64,000 nt of DNA from Amycolatopsis jejuensis (GTDB lineage: Bacteria > Actinomycetota > Actinomycetes > Mycobacteriales > Pseudonocardiaceae). The stretch is from assembly GCF_000717335.1 (NCBI RefSeq), contig NZ_JNYZ01000019.1, positions 170,894 to 234,893 of the forward strand, given 5' to 3'. How positions within the stretch are numbered: position 1 is the stretch's first letter; each line of letters starts with the position of its first letter. The notes beneath the pieces are model-generated. The model did not search any database, was not told the origin of the DNA, and worked only from the letters and a program-made list of their open reading frames with translations. This document shows, piece by piece, positions 51,788 to 60,614 of the stretch. Both the position numbers and the translations under genes were made by a program.

Positions 51788-51795
51788 GATTGCTC

Positions 51796-52632
51796 TCAGG
51801 CTCGAGTGAAGCCGTCGTAGTCGGTGGTCAGGGCGACTTCCCGCTGCGTTTCCACGGCCGCCAGCCGGTCGGTCAGGGCAGCGTGGACCAGCCGATAGGC
51901 GTCCGAGCCGAGGAGCTGGCGGCGCGGCATCGGGTCGGACTCCGCGGTCCGGATGATCGCCGCGGCGACTTTGGCCTGGTCCCCCGGCATGGTCTCGGGG
52001 GGAACCGGCGGGTGGTCGACGGCCGGATTGCCCAGGTACGGCTCGCTCAGCGCGGTACGGACGGCCGACTCGAAGAACTCGGTCCGCACCATGCCCGGTT
52101 CGATCAGGCTGGTCTGGATGCCGAACGGGCCGACCTCCGCCGCGAGACATTCGAAGAAGCCCTCGATCCCCCATTTCACCGCGTGGTAGATGGAGAAACC
52201 CGGGTACCCGATCTGGCCGCCCATGCTGGAGGTCTGCAGGATGCGGCCGCCACCTTGTGCACGCAGATGCGGAATGACCGCACGGACGAGCTGAATCGGA
52301 CCATTGAGGTTCACTTCGATCATGCCGTCGATGTCGCCGTCGGCCAAATCCTCGGCGGTACCGAAGACGCCGTAACCCGCGTTCGACAGGACGACGTCGA
52401 TCCGTCCGAGCTCCGCGAACGCTTCCCCGACGACGGAACGGATCCCGTCGACGTCGGTGACGTCGAGGCGGCGCACCCAGAGCTGGTCGTCGTAGCGCTT
52501 CACCAGGTCGTCGATCGCTTCGGGGCGGCGCAGGGTCGCGGCCACCCGGTCACCCCGTTCGAGCAGCTGCTCGGTCACCTGCCGCCCGAAACCACTGGAG
52601 GTACCGGTGATGAACCACGTTTTCCCGGTCAT
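51796..52632 (-). CDS. Short-chain dehydrogenase/reductase, paralogue of 44072
   Basis: 278 residues: start TWFITGTSSGFGRQVTEQLL; NAGYG; SSMGGQIGYPGFSIYHAVKW with catalytic Ser, Tyr and Lys; end MPGDQAKVAAAIIRTA. The shared MPGDQAKVAAA motif and size mark it as a paralogue of the SDR at 44072-44947, which is under a different TetR. ATG 52632 overlaps the LivM stop by 4 nt, tying it to the transporter operon. Confidence 0.9.
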   Translation of the reverse strand: MTGKTWFITGTSSGFGRQVTEQLLERGDRVAATLRRPEAIDDLVKRYDDQLWVRRLDVTDVDGIRSVVGEAFAELGRIDVVLSNAGYGVFGTAEDLADGDIDGMIEVNLNGPIQLVRAVIPHLRAQGGGRILQTSSMGGQIGYPGFSIYHAVKWGIEGFFECLAAEVGPFGIQTSLIEPGMVRTEFFESAVRTALSEPYLGNPAVDHPPVPPETMPGDQAKVAAAIIRTAESDPMPRRQLLGSDAYRLVHAALTDRLAAVETQREVALTTDYDGFTRA

Positions 52633-53729
52633 TGCTTGGTAATCCCTTCATACGAGCGAGCGGAGAGGCGGGGTGCGGTCATGGCCGTCCGCCGCCGTAC
52701 GGTCTTTCCCCGTCCGGTCAGGATCGACGCCAATCCGCCGGGGACGAACAGGACGATGAGCACGAACAGCACCCCGAGAATGAAGCCCGGTTGCGACAGC
52801 GGCGCCCGGATCACCTCGGGCAGGCTCGCGAAGCCCGGCGAGTCGGACACCGCGGCGAGCCGCAGGTTGAGATACGTGTAAAGGAGCCCGCCGAGCACGG
52901 CTCCCCAGAGGGTGCCACGGCCGCCGAGGATGACCATCAGGATGAAGGAAACCGAGAACGTCAGCACGACCACGCTCGGGTTGGCCTCACTCATCACCAC
53001 CGAGTAGCCGATCCCGCAGACCCCGGCGAGAGTGGACGAGAAGACCCCCGAGGCCAGGCGATAGCGGTAGACGTCGTAGCCGAGCACGTTGGCCCGTAAC
53101 GGATTCTCCCGGATCGCCTGCCAGACGTGCCCGGCCCGGCTCCGCACCGCCAGCAGGGAAACGAGGTAGACGAACACCAGCAGGCCCAAGGCGAGCCAGT
53201 AGGTGTTACGCGTGTTCGCCAGGCCCACGAAGGCATGCGGCAACCCGTTCAGCCGGTAGGGAAGACCGAACTCGCCACCGGTGCCGAGGTACCCGCGTTC
53301 CACGGCGATGTACGCGATCTGGGCCAGGGCCAGGGTCGCCATGCTGAACCCGATCCCGGACAACCGCAGGCTCAGTGCATTGCCCGCGACGGCGGCGACG
53401 GCGGTGATCAGCACGGCGAGGCCCGCGCTGGCGTAGAAGCCGAGGCCGGTGGTGTTGGTGAGCAGAACCGTGGCGTAGCAGCCGATGCCGAAGTAGAGCG
53501 CGTGCCCGAACGACAGCAGGCCGGTGAAGCCGAACATCACGCTGAACGTGACGGCGGCGGCCGCGGAGATCAGCATCAACGCGAGCAGCTGGAGGCTGCC
53601 CGGACTGTCCACCGGGCCGGGCAGCAGCCCGCCGACGGTGCGATGGAGAAGCGGGAGCACCGCGAGCAGCGCCACGAGCGCGACCGCCAGGATTCCCTTC
53701 AGCCACGGCGAAGTGCGGATGCGGCTCAT
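52629..53729 (-). CDS. LIV-type ABC transporter permease (LivM-like)
   Basis: 366 residues with about 9-10 helices; LSFGHALYFGIGCYATVLLT and EANPSVVVLTFSVSFILMVI are LivM features. It forms the channel with the LivH-like partner for a branched-chain amino acid-type transporter that often carries aromatic or other organic acids. ATG 53729 overlaps the LivH stop (ATGA). The C-terminal tail is longer than usual (RGKTVRRRTAMTAPRLSARS). Confidence 0.9.
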   Translation of the reverse strand: MSRIRTSPWLKGILAVALVALLAVLPLLHRTVGGLLPGPVDSPGSLQLLALMLISAAAAVTFSVMFGFTGLLSFGHALYFGIGCYATVLLTNTTGLGFYASAGLAVLITAVAAVAGNALSLRLSGIGFSMATLALAQIAYIAVERGYLGTGGEFGLPYRLNGLPHAFVGLANTRNTYWLALGLLVFVYLVSLLAVRSRAGHVWQAIRENPLRANVLGYDVYRYRLASGVFSSTLAGVCGIGYSVVMSEANPSVVVLTFSVSFILMVILGGRGTLWGAVLGGLLYTYLNLRLAAVSDSPGFASLPEVIRAPLSQPGFILGVLFVLIVLFVPGGLASILTGRGKTVRRRTAMTAPRLSARSYEGITKQ

Positions 53730-54616
53730 GCCAGCCTCTCCTTGCGTCCGAGGAGCCCCTGCGGACGCAGGAGCAAAACGGCCGCCAGCAGGACGACGGC
53801 GAGCACGTCCCCCAGCCCGGCGGAAATGTAGTAGTTGGCCAGTGATTGCAGGAGGCCCAGCGCGGCGGCGGCGATGGCCGCGCCGCCGATCGACCCGAGC
53901 CCGCCGATGATCACGACGATGAACGCGTACAGCATCGTCTGGTCCCCGACCATCGGGTTGACGCCGTGGTAGTAGCAGGCGGCGAGCGCGCCGCCGAGGC
54001 CGGCGAGCAGTCCGCCGACGGTGAAGACCAGGGTGAACGAGCGGTTCACGTTGATCCCGAGCGCCGAAACCATCTCGCTGTTCTCCACGCCGGCCCGGAT
54101 GACCAGGCCGTAGCGGGTGTAGGAGAGGAAAGCGCGGATCGCGACCAGCACGATCACGGACCCGATCATCAGCAGGAACCGGTTGGTCGGGATGGCCGCC
54201 CCGAACACGTGGGTAGTCCCGGTGACCCACGACGGCAGCGGCACGTTCCGCTCGTCCGGACCCCAGAAACCGGTCAGCAGCGCGACGATCGCCGTGCCGA
54301 GCCCGACGGTGGCCATCAGCTGTTCCAGGGTACGGCCCTTGAGCGGCCGGATGATCAGGACTTCGGTGCCGAAGGCCAGCACGCCGCCCGCGAGGACGGC
54401 GGTCGCGATGGCCAGTACCAGCCGTCCGGTGGAAGCACCGTCGCCGACCGTCCGCATGATCGACCACGCCACGTACGCGCTGACCGTGAGGAAGGCGCCG
54501 TGCGCGAAGCTCAGTACCCGCATGAGCCCGAAGATCAGGGAAAGGCCCGAAGCGAGCAGGAAATACAGCGAGCCGAGGCCGAGCCCGGTGATCGCGATGA
54601 GCAGGAAGGTGTCCAT
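53726..54616 (-). CDS. LIV-type ABC transporter permease (LivH-like)
   Basis: 296 residues with about 8 helices. LivH hallmarks: LGSLYFLLASGLSLIFGLMR, LSFAHGAFLTVSAYVAW, LGTAIVALLTGF and GGLGSIGGAAIAA. ATG 54616 (MDTFLL) is one base after the LivF stop; the longer frame is unlikely. It acts with LivM, LivG, LivF and the binding protein at 56156-57367. Confidence 0.9.
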   Translation of the reverse strand: MDTFLLIAITGLGLGSLYFLLASGLSLIFGLMRVLSFAHGAFLTVSAYVAWSIMRTVGDGASTGRLVLAIATAVLAGGVLAFGTEVLIIRPLKGRTLEQLMATVGLGTAIVALLTGFWGPDERNVPLPSWVTGTTHVFGAAIPTNRFLLMIGSVIVLVAIRAFLSYTRYGLVIRAGVENSEMVSALGINVNRSFTLVFTVGGLLAGLGGALAACYYHGVNPMVGDQTMLYAFIVVIIGGLGSIGGAAIAAAALGLLQSLANYYISAGLGDVLAVVLLAAVLLLRPQGLLGRKERLA

Positions 54617-54617
54617 G

Positions 54618-55382
54618 TCAGCCTCGGCCTCCGGTGGTCTTGACCCCGAGCAAGCGGCTGAGCTCCTCGCTGTCGGCAAGGACCTGCTCGACCGGGCCAC
54701 TGCGGGCGACCCGGCCCTCGGCGAGCACGACGACATGGTCGGCGAGGCGGCGGGTCACCGCGAGGTTCTGCTCGACGAGCACGACCGTCGTCCGCCCGGC
54801 GAGGCGTTCGAGGACCTCGACGAGTTCGGTCACCAGCCGGGGCGCCAGGCCCTTGGTCGGTTCGTCGATGAGCAGCAGCCGGTAGTCGTGCAGGAGCGCC
54901 CTTGCGAGGGACACCATCTGCTGCTGTCCGCCGGAGAGGGTCCCGGCTGCCTGCCGCCGACGCTGCTGCAGCTCGGGGAAGAGCTCGTAGACCCGGTCGT
55001 AGTGCGGGACCTGGCCACGCCGTTCGGCAAGGCGCAGATTCTCCTCGATGGTGAGGCCGTGGAACACATCCCGGTTTTCGGGCACGTACGCAATTCCCAG
55101 CCGGGCGATCCGGTGGGTGGGCAGCGCGGTGAGGTCGTGCCCGGCAAAGGTGATGGTGCCCGTGCGTTCCATCAGCCCCAGCACCGACCGGAGCGTCGAG
55201 GTCTTCCCGACCCCGTTGCGTCCGATGAGGACAGTCGTCTGCGCGGCCGGGACCCCGAACCCGACGGAATGCAGGATCCGGGACGATCCGACGTGCGCGC
55301 AGACGTCGTCTAGCTCCAGCAGTACCTCCGGTCCTTGCCGGGCCGGAGCGGCGTGCTCGTCCGTCGATGACTGCGTTGGCAT
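54618..55382 (-). CDS. LIV-type ABC transporter ATPase (LivF-like)
   Basis: 254 residues. Walker A GRNGVGKTSTLRSV, signature TLSGGQQQMVSLARALL, Walker B LLLIDEPTKGLAP with the catalytic Glu, and the His-loop region VVLVEQNLAVTRRLADHVVV. It powers the transporter together with LivG. The N-terminal 20 residues before VLLELDDVCAHV are an extra Ser/Ala-rich tail. ATG 55382 follows GGAGG. Confidence 0.93.
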   Translation of the reverse strand: MPTQSSTDEHAAPARQGPEVLLELDDVCAHVGSSRILHSVGFGVPAAQTTVLIGRNGVGKTSTLRSVLGLMERTGTITFAGHDLTALPTHRIARLGIAYVPENRDVFHGLTIEENLRLAERRGQVPHYDRVYELFPELQQRRRQAAGTLSGGQQQMVSLARALLHDYRLLLIDEPTKGLAPRLVTELVEVLERLAGRTTVVLVEQNLAVTRRLADHVVVLAEGRVARSGPVEQVLADSEELSRLLGVKTTGGRG

Positions 55383-55391
55383 CGTGGCCTC

Positions 55392-56159
55392 CTAAAGGGA
55401 TTCGCCGATGTAGGCCGACTGGACGGTTTCGTTGGCGGTGATCCCTTCCGGGGTGTCCACGGCCAGCAGCTCGCCGTGATGCATGACGGCGACGCGTTCG
55501 GCCAGGTCGAGCACCACGTCCATGTGGTGTTCCACCATGACGATCGTCAAGCCTTGCGTCGCGTGCAGCGCGCGGATGACCTCCACCAGGTCGTGGATGT
55601 CGGCGCTGTTCACCCCCGCCATCGGTTCGTCGAGCAGGAGACAGGTCGCGCCCTGGGCGATCACCATCGCCAGTTCCAGCTTTCGGCGCTCCCCGTGGGA
55701 AAGTGCGTCGGCCTTCTCCTCCGCGCGATCGGAAAGGCCGACGGCACCGAGGGCTTCCCGCGCGTCGCCGATCCCGGGGTCACTGCGGCGGACCGGCGGC
55801 AGGGCGGCGAGGAATCCGGTCGTGCGGCTGCTTCCGGCGAGCCGGACGTTCTCGAGCACCGTGCGGCCGAGGAAGAGCGTGGACGTCTGGAAGGTGCGGC
55901 CGAGACCGGCCCGGGCCCGTCGATGCGGTGGCCACTTGCGGATTTCGTTGCCGTCGAAGCGAACCGAGCCCGCCGTGGGTGTCATCGCTCCACTGAGGAC
56001 ATTGATGAGACACGTCTTCCCGGCGCCGTTCGAACCGATCACGCCGAGGAATTCGCCGGGGGCGGCGGCGAGGGAGACCCCGGAGAGGATCCGGTTCCCG
56101 GCGATGACCAGGTCAAGACCGGCGCAGGCGATCCGTGGGGCCGAGTTCGTGGTGGTCAC
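55392..56159 (-). CDS. LIV-type ABC transporter ATPase (LivG-like)
   Basis: 255 residues. Walker A IGSNGAGKTCLINVLSG, a LivG-type GRTFQTSTLFLGRTVLENVR, signature ALSHGERRKLELAMVI, Walker B CLLLDEPMAGVN and H-loop MVEHHMDVVLDLAERVAVM. Start GTG 56159 overlaps the binding-protein stop (GTGA). It ends 9 nt before the LivF gene. It belongs to the same transporter as the neighbouring four genes. Confidence 0.93.
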   Translation of the reverse strand: MTTTNSAPRIACAGLDLVIAGNRILSGVSLAAAPGEFLGVIGSNGAGKTCLINVLSGAMTPTAGSVRFDGNEIRKWPPHRRARAGLGRTFQTSTLFLGRTVLENVRLAGSSRTTGFLAALPPVRRSDPGIGDAREALGAVGLSDRAEEKADALSHGERRKLELAMVIAQGATCLLLDEPMAGVNSADIHDLVEVIRALHATQGLTIVMVEHHMDVVLDLAERVAVMHHGELLAVDTPEGITANETVQSAYIGESL

Positions 56160-57367
56160 TGGATTTTCCTCCCGACCGGGGTGGCGATGTCTTCGGCATC
56201 GAAGGTGCGGACCAGCCGCTGGCGCCACTGACCGTCCTGCCGGACGAGGCGGGTTTCGATGTTGGGGCTGAGCACGAGATGGTCCTCGGGGCGGATGGTG
56301 ATGTCGCCCTCGACGCTCTGGAAGGTCGTCCCGGACAACGCGCGGTTCACGGTCGCGACGTCGAGCCCGGCGCCCGCGGCCTTGATCGCGGCCACGGTCA
56401 TCTGCGCGGCGAGGTACCCGTCGGCCTGTTGGTAGTCGATCGGCGGACGCCGCCCGGCGATCTGCTGCAGCATCTGCCGTTCCGCGTCGGTGCCCGCCGT
56501 GCCCTCGGCGTAGTGGCTGATCAGGACCATATTGGGCAGCGCCTCCGGTCCGACCGCCGCCGCGAACTGCTCGTACGTGGGGCGGTCCGGCGCGCCGGAC
56601 ATCACCTTCATCCCGGAACCGGGGTCGAGCGCGCCCTGTGCGTGCAGTGCGCCGAGGAGCTGGTTGAGGCCTTTTCCGGCCCATCCCACGAAAACGGCGC
56701 CCGGCCGCTCGGACATGAGCCGCGCGACACCGGCGGTGAAGTCCTGGGTTCCGGTCGGGAGAAGGAGCTGCCCGCCGGTCATGCCGAGGTCCCGGGCGGC
56801 GGCGGTGAGTTCGGCGGCCGCGGTCTGGCCGTAGGCGTAGTCCTGGCCGACATAGGTGATCGACTTGGCCCCGGCGTCCTTCGCCGCTTTCACCGCGGTG
56901 CGGACCAGCTGGCCGCTGTTCTGCCCCGACCGGAAGATCCCCGGGCCCATGCCGAGGATCTGCGACGTACCGGTGGGTCCGGCGATGAAGATGCTCTCGT
57001 TCTCCTGCGCAAGCTGAGCGACGCGGAGCACCACCGGGGTCACCGTCGTTCCGGCGATGATCTTGGCGCCGGTGCCGAGGAGTTCCTTGGCCGCGTTGGA
57101 GCCCGTCGCCGGATCGCCGTTGTCGTTCCGGACCTCGATCTCGATGCGGATGCCGTCCACGGTGCCGGTCCCGCCGGTCAGCACGGCAAGGCCCGCCCGG
57201 TAACCGGCCTCCCAAGCCGGGCCGAAGTTCGCGAGGGCGCCGGAGTAGGAGTTGATGATGCCCACGGTGACCTTGTGCCGGTCGGCCTCGCTCGGCGGTT
57301 CGACGGCACAGCTCGTGGTGACCGTCAATCCGGCGAGCAAAGCAATCAAGCGGAGCCTGCACTTCAT
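56156..57367 (-). CDS. ABC transporter substrate-binding lipoprotein (LIV type)
   Basis: 403 residues of the Leu/Ile/Val-binding periplasmic-protein fold. The N-terminus has a lipoprotein signal peptide ending LTVTTSC (lipobox Cys), so it is tethered outside the membrane. VGIINSYSGALANFGPAWEA, RNDNGDPATGSNAAKELLG and YVGQDYAYGQTAAAEL are typical type I binding-protein segments. ATG 57367 (MKCRLRL) with GGGGAAG upstream is preferred to the ATG at 57409. It is the first gene of the long minus-strand run; operator site 3 is about 80 nt upstream. Confidence 0.92.
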   Translation of the reverse strand: MKCRLRLIALLAGLTVTTSCAVEPPSEADRHKVTVGIINSYSGALANFGPAWEAGYRAGLAVLTGGTGTVDGIRIEIEVRNDNGDPATGSNAAKELLGTGAKIIAGTTVTPVVLRVAQLAQENESIFIAGPTGTSQILGMGPGIFRSGQNSGQLVRTAVKAAKDAGAKSITYVGQDYAYGQTAAAELTAAARDLGMTGGQLLLPTGTQDFTAGVARLMSERPGAVFVGWAGKGLNQLLGALHAQGALDPGSGMKVMSGAPDRPTYEQFAAAVGPEALPNMVLISHYAEGTAGTDAERQMLQQIAGRRPPIDYQQADGYLAAQMTVAAIKAAGAGLDVATVNRALSGTTFQSVEGDITIRPEDHLVLSPNIETRLVRQDGQWRQRLVRTFDAEDIATPVGRKIQ

Positions 57368-57693
57368 CGTGACTTCCCCATCCCGTGTGATCGCCGAGCT
57401 GTGGCCCACTTCGTCGGGTGACGCAGCCCATTCAAAGCGGGCGGTTGACGTTTTGTCAAGCGAGTCTGGGTGAGGCGTACTGCGGGAAGATCAGCTATTT
57501 GACGGGTTGGCCCACGATTTCTGCTCCGGCGGGCAGCCTGGGGTCATCGGCTGTGCGAGGTGGTTGTGCCACATGTTGACGTTGCGCCAGCTTCGACCGC
57601 CAGCGGACACCTGTAAGGTCCGCGCAACAGGCCCTCGACCTGCAGGTACGCGGAATTCAGCCCGCTTGAACCGCGGGCAGTGATGGAGCGGGC
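57368..57693. other. Intergenic region before the ABC transporter operon
   Basis: About 326 bp with no credible gene. It contains operator site 3 (57446-57458) for the transporter operon. A minus-strand frame at 57491-57739 overlaps the TetR gene end, has no recognisable motif and is not called. No terminator or RNA gene was recognised. Confidence 0.6.
57446..57458. promoter_or_regulatory. TGAC-N5-GTCA operator, site 3
   Basis: TGACGTTTTGTCA lies 79 nt upstream of the substrate-binding protein start, in the region expected for the ABC operon promoter. Confidence 0.5.
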
Positions 57694-58296
57694 TCAGTCG
57701 TCGCCCGGTTCGCCCTTCGGGCCGCCACGCGGCTCCCACATGCGCGCGATCATCTCGAGCACGTCGGCATCCAGGTCCTCGGGGGCCCGCCCGAGCGCAG
57801 CCGCGAACGACCGGCGGTAGACCGCCCAGCCGTATGTGGCGGCGAGCAGCCCGGCTTGCAGTGCGTCGACGTCGATGTCGTCGGCCAGCAGCCCCTTGCC
57901 CACGTCGCGGACGTTCGCCTCGCGCGCGTACTCGGCATACGGCAGCGCACTCACCCCCTGGTCACCGTCGAGGATGAGCAGGGTCATCAGCTGAATGCTT
58001 TCCGGATCCTTGACCGCCCAGGAGAAGAACGCTTCCAGCCGTTCCCGCGCGCGAAGCTTCTCCCGGCGGACGACCGCGGAGCGCCTGCTCAGCACGGAGC
58101 GCGAAAGCGCGGAACGCAGCAGCGACCGGCGAGAACCGAAGTGGTGGTACACCAGGCCCCGGGCAACCTTGGCCTCCTGCGCGACCTCGCGCAGGTTGAG
58201 GCCCGCGAGGACACCGTGTTTCCGGAGAAGCCGCAGCGCGGCGTCCTCCAGCCGGGCCTCGGTTGACTGATTGTCAGGTTCCGGCCGCGAAGTCAG
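57694..58296 (-). CDS. TetR family transcriptional regulator, likely CTG start
   Basis: 200 residues if begun at CTG 58296. Reading starts LTSRPEPDNQSTEARLEDAA, then LRLLRKHGVLAGLNLREVAQ, EAKVARGLVYHHFGSRRSLL, a normal TetR HTH. The first ATG/GTG/TTG in frame is GTG 58152, which would cut off most of the HTH, and a TAG stop lies further upstream. GGAGGA precedes the CTG at close spacing. The divergent acyl-CoA dehydrogenase and the minus-strand cluster carry TGAC-N5-GTCA sites, one of which lies inside this gene's first codons, so it is their likely regulator. Confidence 0.8.
   Translation of the reverse strand: MTSRPEPDNQSTEARLEDAALRLLRKHGVLAGLNLREVAQEAKVARGLVYHHFGSRRSLLRSALSRSVLSRRSAVVRREKLRARERLEAFFSWAVKDPESIQLMTLLILDGDQGVSALPYAEYAREANVRDVGKGLLADDIDVDALQAGLLAATYGWAVYRRSFAAALGRAPEDLDADVLEMIARMWEPRGGPKGEPGDD
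58264..58276. promoter_or_regulatory. TGAC-N5-GTCA operator, site 4 (within the TetR 5' end)
   Basis: TGACTGATTGTCA falls within the TetR N-terminal codons (PDNQST on the minus strand). It could allow autorepression. Confidence 0.45.
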
Positions 58297-58432
58297 GATT
58301 CCTCCAAGGTCGACTCGTCCACCGCCAGGACGTCTGGTTTCAGACTACCTGCAGGCCTGCGGAACCCAGGTCCATGGATCCCGCCGGGTGTGGTCCAGGC
58401 AACAGAGTACACCACCTCCTCGGAAGCTACAC

Positions 58433-58445
58433 TGACATTCTGTCA
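58433..58445. promoter_or_regulatory. TGAC-N5-GTCA operator, site 5
   Basis: TGACATTCTGTCA ends 24 nt before the acyl-CoA dehydrogenase start at 58470. Its arms are exact (TGACA/TGTCA). Confidence 0.6.
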
Positions 58446-58469
58446 ACGCACCGAAGCATGGGAGGCGTC

Positions 58470-59705
58470 GTGGACTTCGCATTCGACGGGCGCACGGAGG
58501 AACTTCTCGGCGCCGTCCGCGCTTTCCTGGCGGAGCACGTCTACCCCGCGGAGCCGGTGTTCGCCAGGCAACTGGCCGCGCGCGAAAACCCTTGGGCAGC
58601 ACCGCCGATCATCGGCGAGCTCCAGTCCCGCGCCCGCGATCTCGGGCTGTGGAACCTGTTCCTGCCCGGTGACCGGGGAGCCGGGCTGACGAACCTGCAG
58701 TACGCGCCGCTGGCGGAGGAAATGGGGCGCAGCCTGGCCCTCGCTCCCCCGGCGTTCAACTGCGCCGCGCCCGACACCGGGAACATGGAGGTACTGGCCC
58801 GGTTCGGCACCCCCGAACAGCAAGAGAACTGGCTGACCCCCTTGCTCGCCGGCGAAATCCGGTCGAGCTTCGCGATGACTGAACCGGCCGTTGCCTCGTC
58901 CGACGCCACGAACATCGAGACGTCCATCGTCCGCGACGGCGACGACTACGTCATCAATGGGCGCAAATGGTGGATCACCGGCGCACTGAACCCCGCGGCC
59001 GAGATCTTCATCGTGATGGGCAAGACCGACCCGTCGGCCGACCGGCACCGCCAGCAGAGCATGGTCCTCGTGCCCCGCAGCACGAAAGGCGTGCACATCG
59101 AACGCGGCATGACGATTTTCGGGTACGACGACTCCGACCACGGCGGCCACGCGGAAATCCTCTTCGACGAGGTGCGCGTACCGGCGTCGAACCTCATCGG
59201 CGAGGAGGGCTCCGGCTTCGCCATCGCGCAGGCCAGGCTCGGCCCCGGCCGCATCCACCACTGCATGCGCCTGATCGGCATCGCCGAACGGGCAATCGAC
59301 CTGATGTGCGATCGCGTGGACACCCGGGTCGCATTCGGGTCGGCGCTCGCGGAGAAAGGCGTGATCCAGGACTGGATCGCCGAAGCCAGGGTACGCGTGG
59401 AGCAGCTCCGCCTGCTGGTCCTGAAAACCGCGTGGCTGATGGACAGGTCCGGCAACAAGGCAGCCCACCGGGAAATCCAGGCGATCAAGATCGCCACCCC
59501 GCGCACGGTCGAATGGATTGTGGACAAAGCCATCCAGACCCACGGCGCCGCCGGTTTGTCACAGGACTTCCCCCTCGCGGAGGCATTCGCGCAGGTCCGC
59601 ACGCTACGCTTCGCAGACGGCCCGGACGAGGTACACAAGTCCGCCTATGCACGGTCGGAACTGCGCGCGCGACGTACGCGACGCTCTGGCGTTGCGGCCT
59701 CCTGA
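58470..59705 (+). CDS. Acyl-CoA dehydrogenase
   Basis: 411 residues with the three ACAD parts: N-terminal helical domain (GLWNLFLPGDRGAGLTNLQY), beta domain with the FAD-contact FAMTEPAVASSDATN and WWITGALNPAAEIF, and C-terminal helices ending IQTHGAAGLSQDFPLAEAF. It oxidises an acyl-CoA at the alpha-beta bond, passing electrons to ETF. GTG 58470 with GGGAGG just upstream gives the usual VDFAFDGRTEELL start; ATG 58458 is also possible. It is divergent from the TetR and sits behind site 5. Confidence 0.9.
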   Translation: MDFAFDGRTEELLGAVRAFLAEHVYPAEPVFARQLAARENPWAAPPIIGELQSRARDLGLWNLFLPGDRGAGLTNLQYAPLAEEMGRSLALAPPAFNCAAPDTGNMEVLARFGTPEQQENWLTPLLAGEIRSSFAMTEPAVASSDATNIETSIVRDGDDYVINGRKWWITGALNPAAEIFIVMGKTDPSADRHRQQSMVLVPRSTKGVHIERGMTIFGYDDSDHGGHAEILFDEVRVPASNLIGEEGSGFAIAQARLGPGRIHHCMRLIGIAERAIDLMCDRVDTRVAFGSALAEKGVIQDWIAEARVRVEQLRLLVLKTAWLMDRSGNKAAHREIQAIKIATPRTVEWIVDKAIQTHGAAGLSQDFPLAEAFAQVRTLRFADGPDEVHKSAYARSELRARRTRRSGVAAS

Positions 59706-59894
59706 TCATCGCCGGGTTCACGCGAGCTGCGGACCCGCGATCGGGACTGTGCTTCGCCTTCGGGCTGACCCAGGTGATGAACAACGTCGTATGGACGGTT
59801 CCCGCCGACCGCACGTCCAGCTGCGAGCGCGGCCGCCTTGCTGATCACCTTCGCCCTCCCATCTCTCCGCGCCGCTCGCCGAGTGACGCCAGCC

Positions 59895-60536
59895 TCAGCC
59901 GATTTCGACCGGAACGCCCGCCTCAGCCTGCTGATAAGGGGCACCGAGACCGGGTCCGTTCTCGCCCAGGAAACCGGCGACCATCGCGGTGCCGACCTCG
60001 TTGAGAGCGCCGTCGTGAATGGCGAAAGCCTGGCGGGGAGCCACTTCCCGCACGTAGTCGATCAGCTGCCCGGTGGTGGACCAGGGCCCGTGCACCGGCA
60101 GCAGCAGGGTGTCGACCGCGGCATCCGGGACGGTGAGCGCGTCGCCGGGATGGAACAGGGCATCGCCGATCAGGAAGCCGATGTTGCCGACCCGCGGGAG
60201 GTCGGGGTGGATGACGGCATGCCAGGTGCCGTACACCTGCACCGGAAACCCGGCCGCGGTGAACGTCGCGCCGTCGCCGACCACGGTGACCCGGGCCCCG
60301 AGGTCGTCCAGCTTCCTGGCGACCGAGGTGCTGGTCCAGATCCGCAACGCCGGATTCCGTTGCAGGGCTTGGCGAAGCGTGTCCGCGGAGAAGTGGTCGA
60401 AATGCTCGTGGGTGACCAGGACCGCGTCGGCGCCGTCGAGCGCATGGGGGTCGCTGAGGCCACCGGGATCGACCACCAGACGGCGGCCCTCGCTCTCGAC
60501 GCGGATGCAGGCGTGCCCGAACTTGGTGAACTGCAC
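59895..60536 (-). CDS. MBL-fold metal-dependent hydrolase
   Basis: 213 residues of the beta-lactamase superfamily, UlaG/RomA-like group: FTKFGHACIRVE, metal motif THEHFDHFSADT, then GDALFHPGDALT, LLPVHGPW and a final FAIHDGAL. Its activity is unknown; members cleave phosphodiesters, lactones or similar bonds. GTG 60536 behind GGAGAG is chosen over ATG 60557, which overlaps the promoter. It is divergent from a MarR gene with a repeat-rich operator between them. Confidence 0.85.
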   Translation of the reverse strand: MQFTKFGHACIRVESEGRRLVVDPGGLSDPHALDGADAVLVTHEHFDHFSADTLRQALQRNPALRIWTSTSVARKLDDLGARVTVVGDGATFTAAGFPVQVYGTWHAVIHPDLPRVGNIGFLIGDALFHPGDALTVPDAAVDTLLLPVHGPWSTTGQLIDYVREVAPRQAFAIHDGALNEVGTAMVAGFLGENGPGLGAPYQQAEAGVPVEIG

Positions 60537-60552
60537 GGGGTTCTCTCCAATA

Positions 60553-60584
60553 TACAACTAAACTGTACAACTAAACTGTACAGT
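60553..60584. promoter_or_regulatory. Repeat-rich operator between MBL and MarR genes
   Basis: TACAACTAAACTG occurs twice in tandem (60553-60565, 60566-60578), followed by TACAGT; the junction forms the palindrome ACTGTACAGT (60575-60584). It fits a MarR operator placed over both divergent promoters. Confidence 0.6.
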
Positions 60585-60614
60585 AAAGGTTCACCACTCC
60601 GCTAGGATGGCGCG

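Noticed and set aside
57491..57739. 82-residue minus-strand frame between TetR and the ABC operon
   Set aside because: It overlaps the TetR 3' end, has no ribosome site and shows no recognisable domain.
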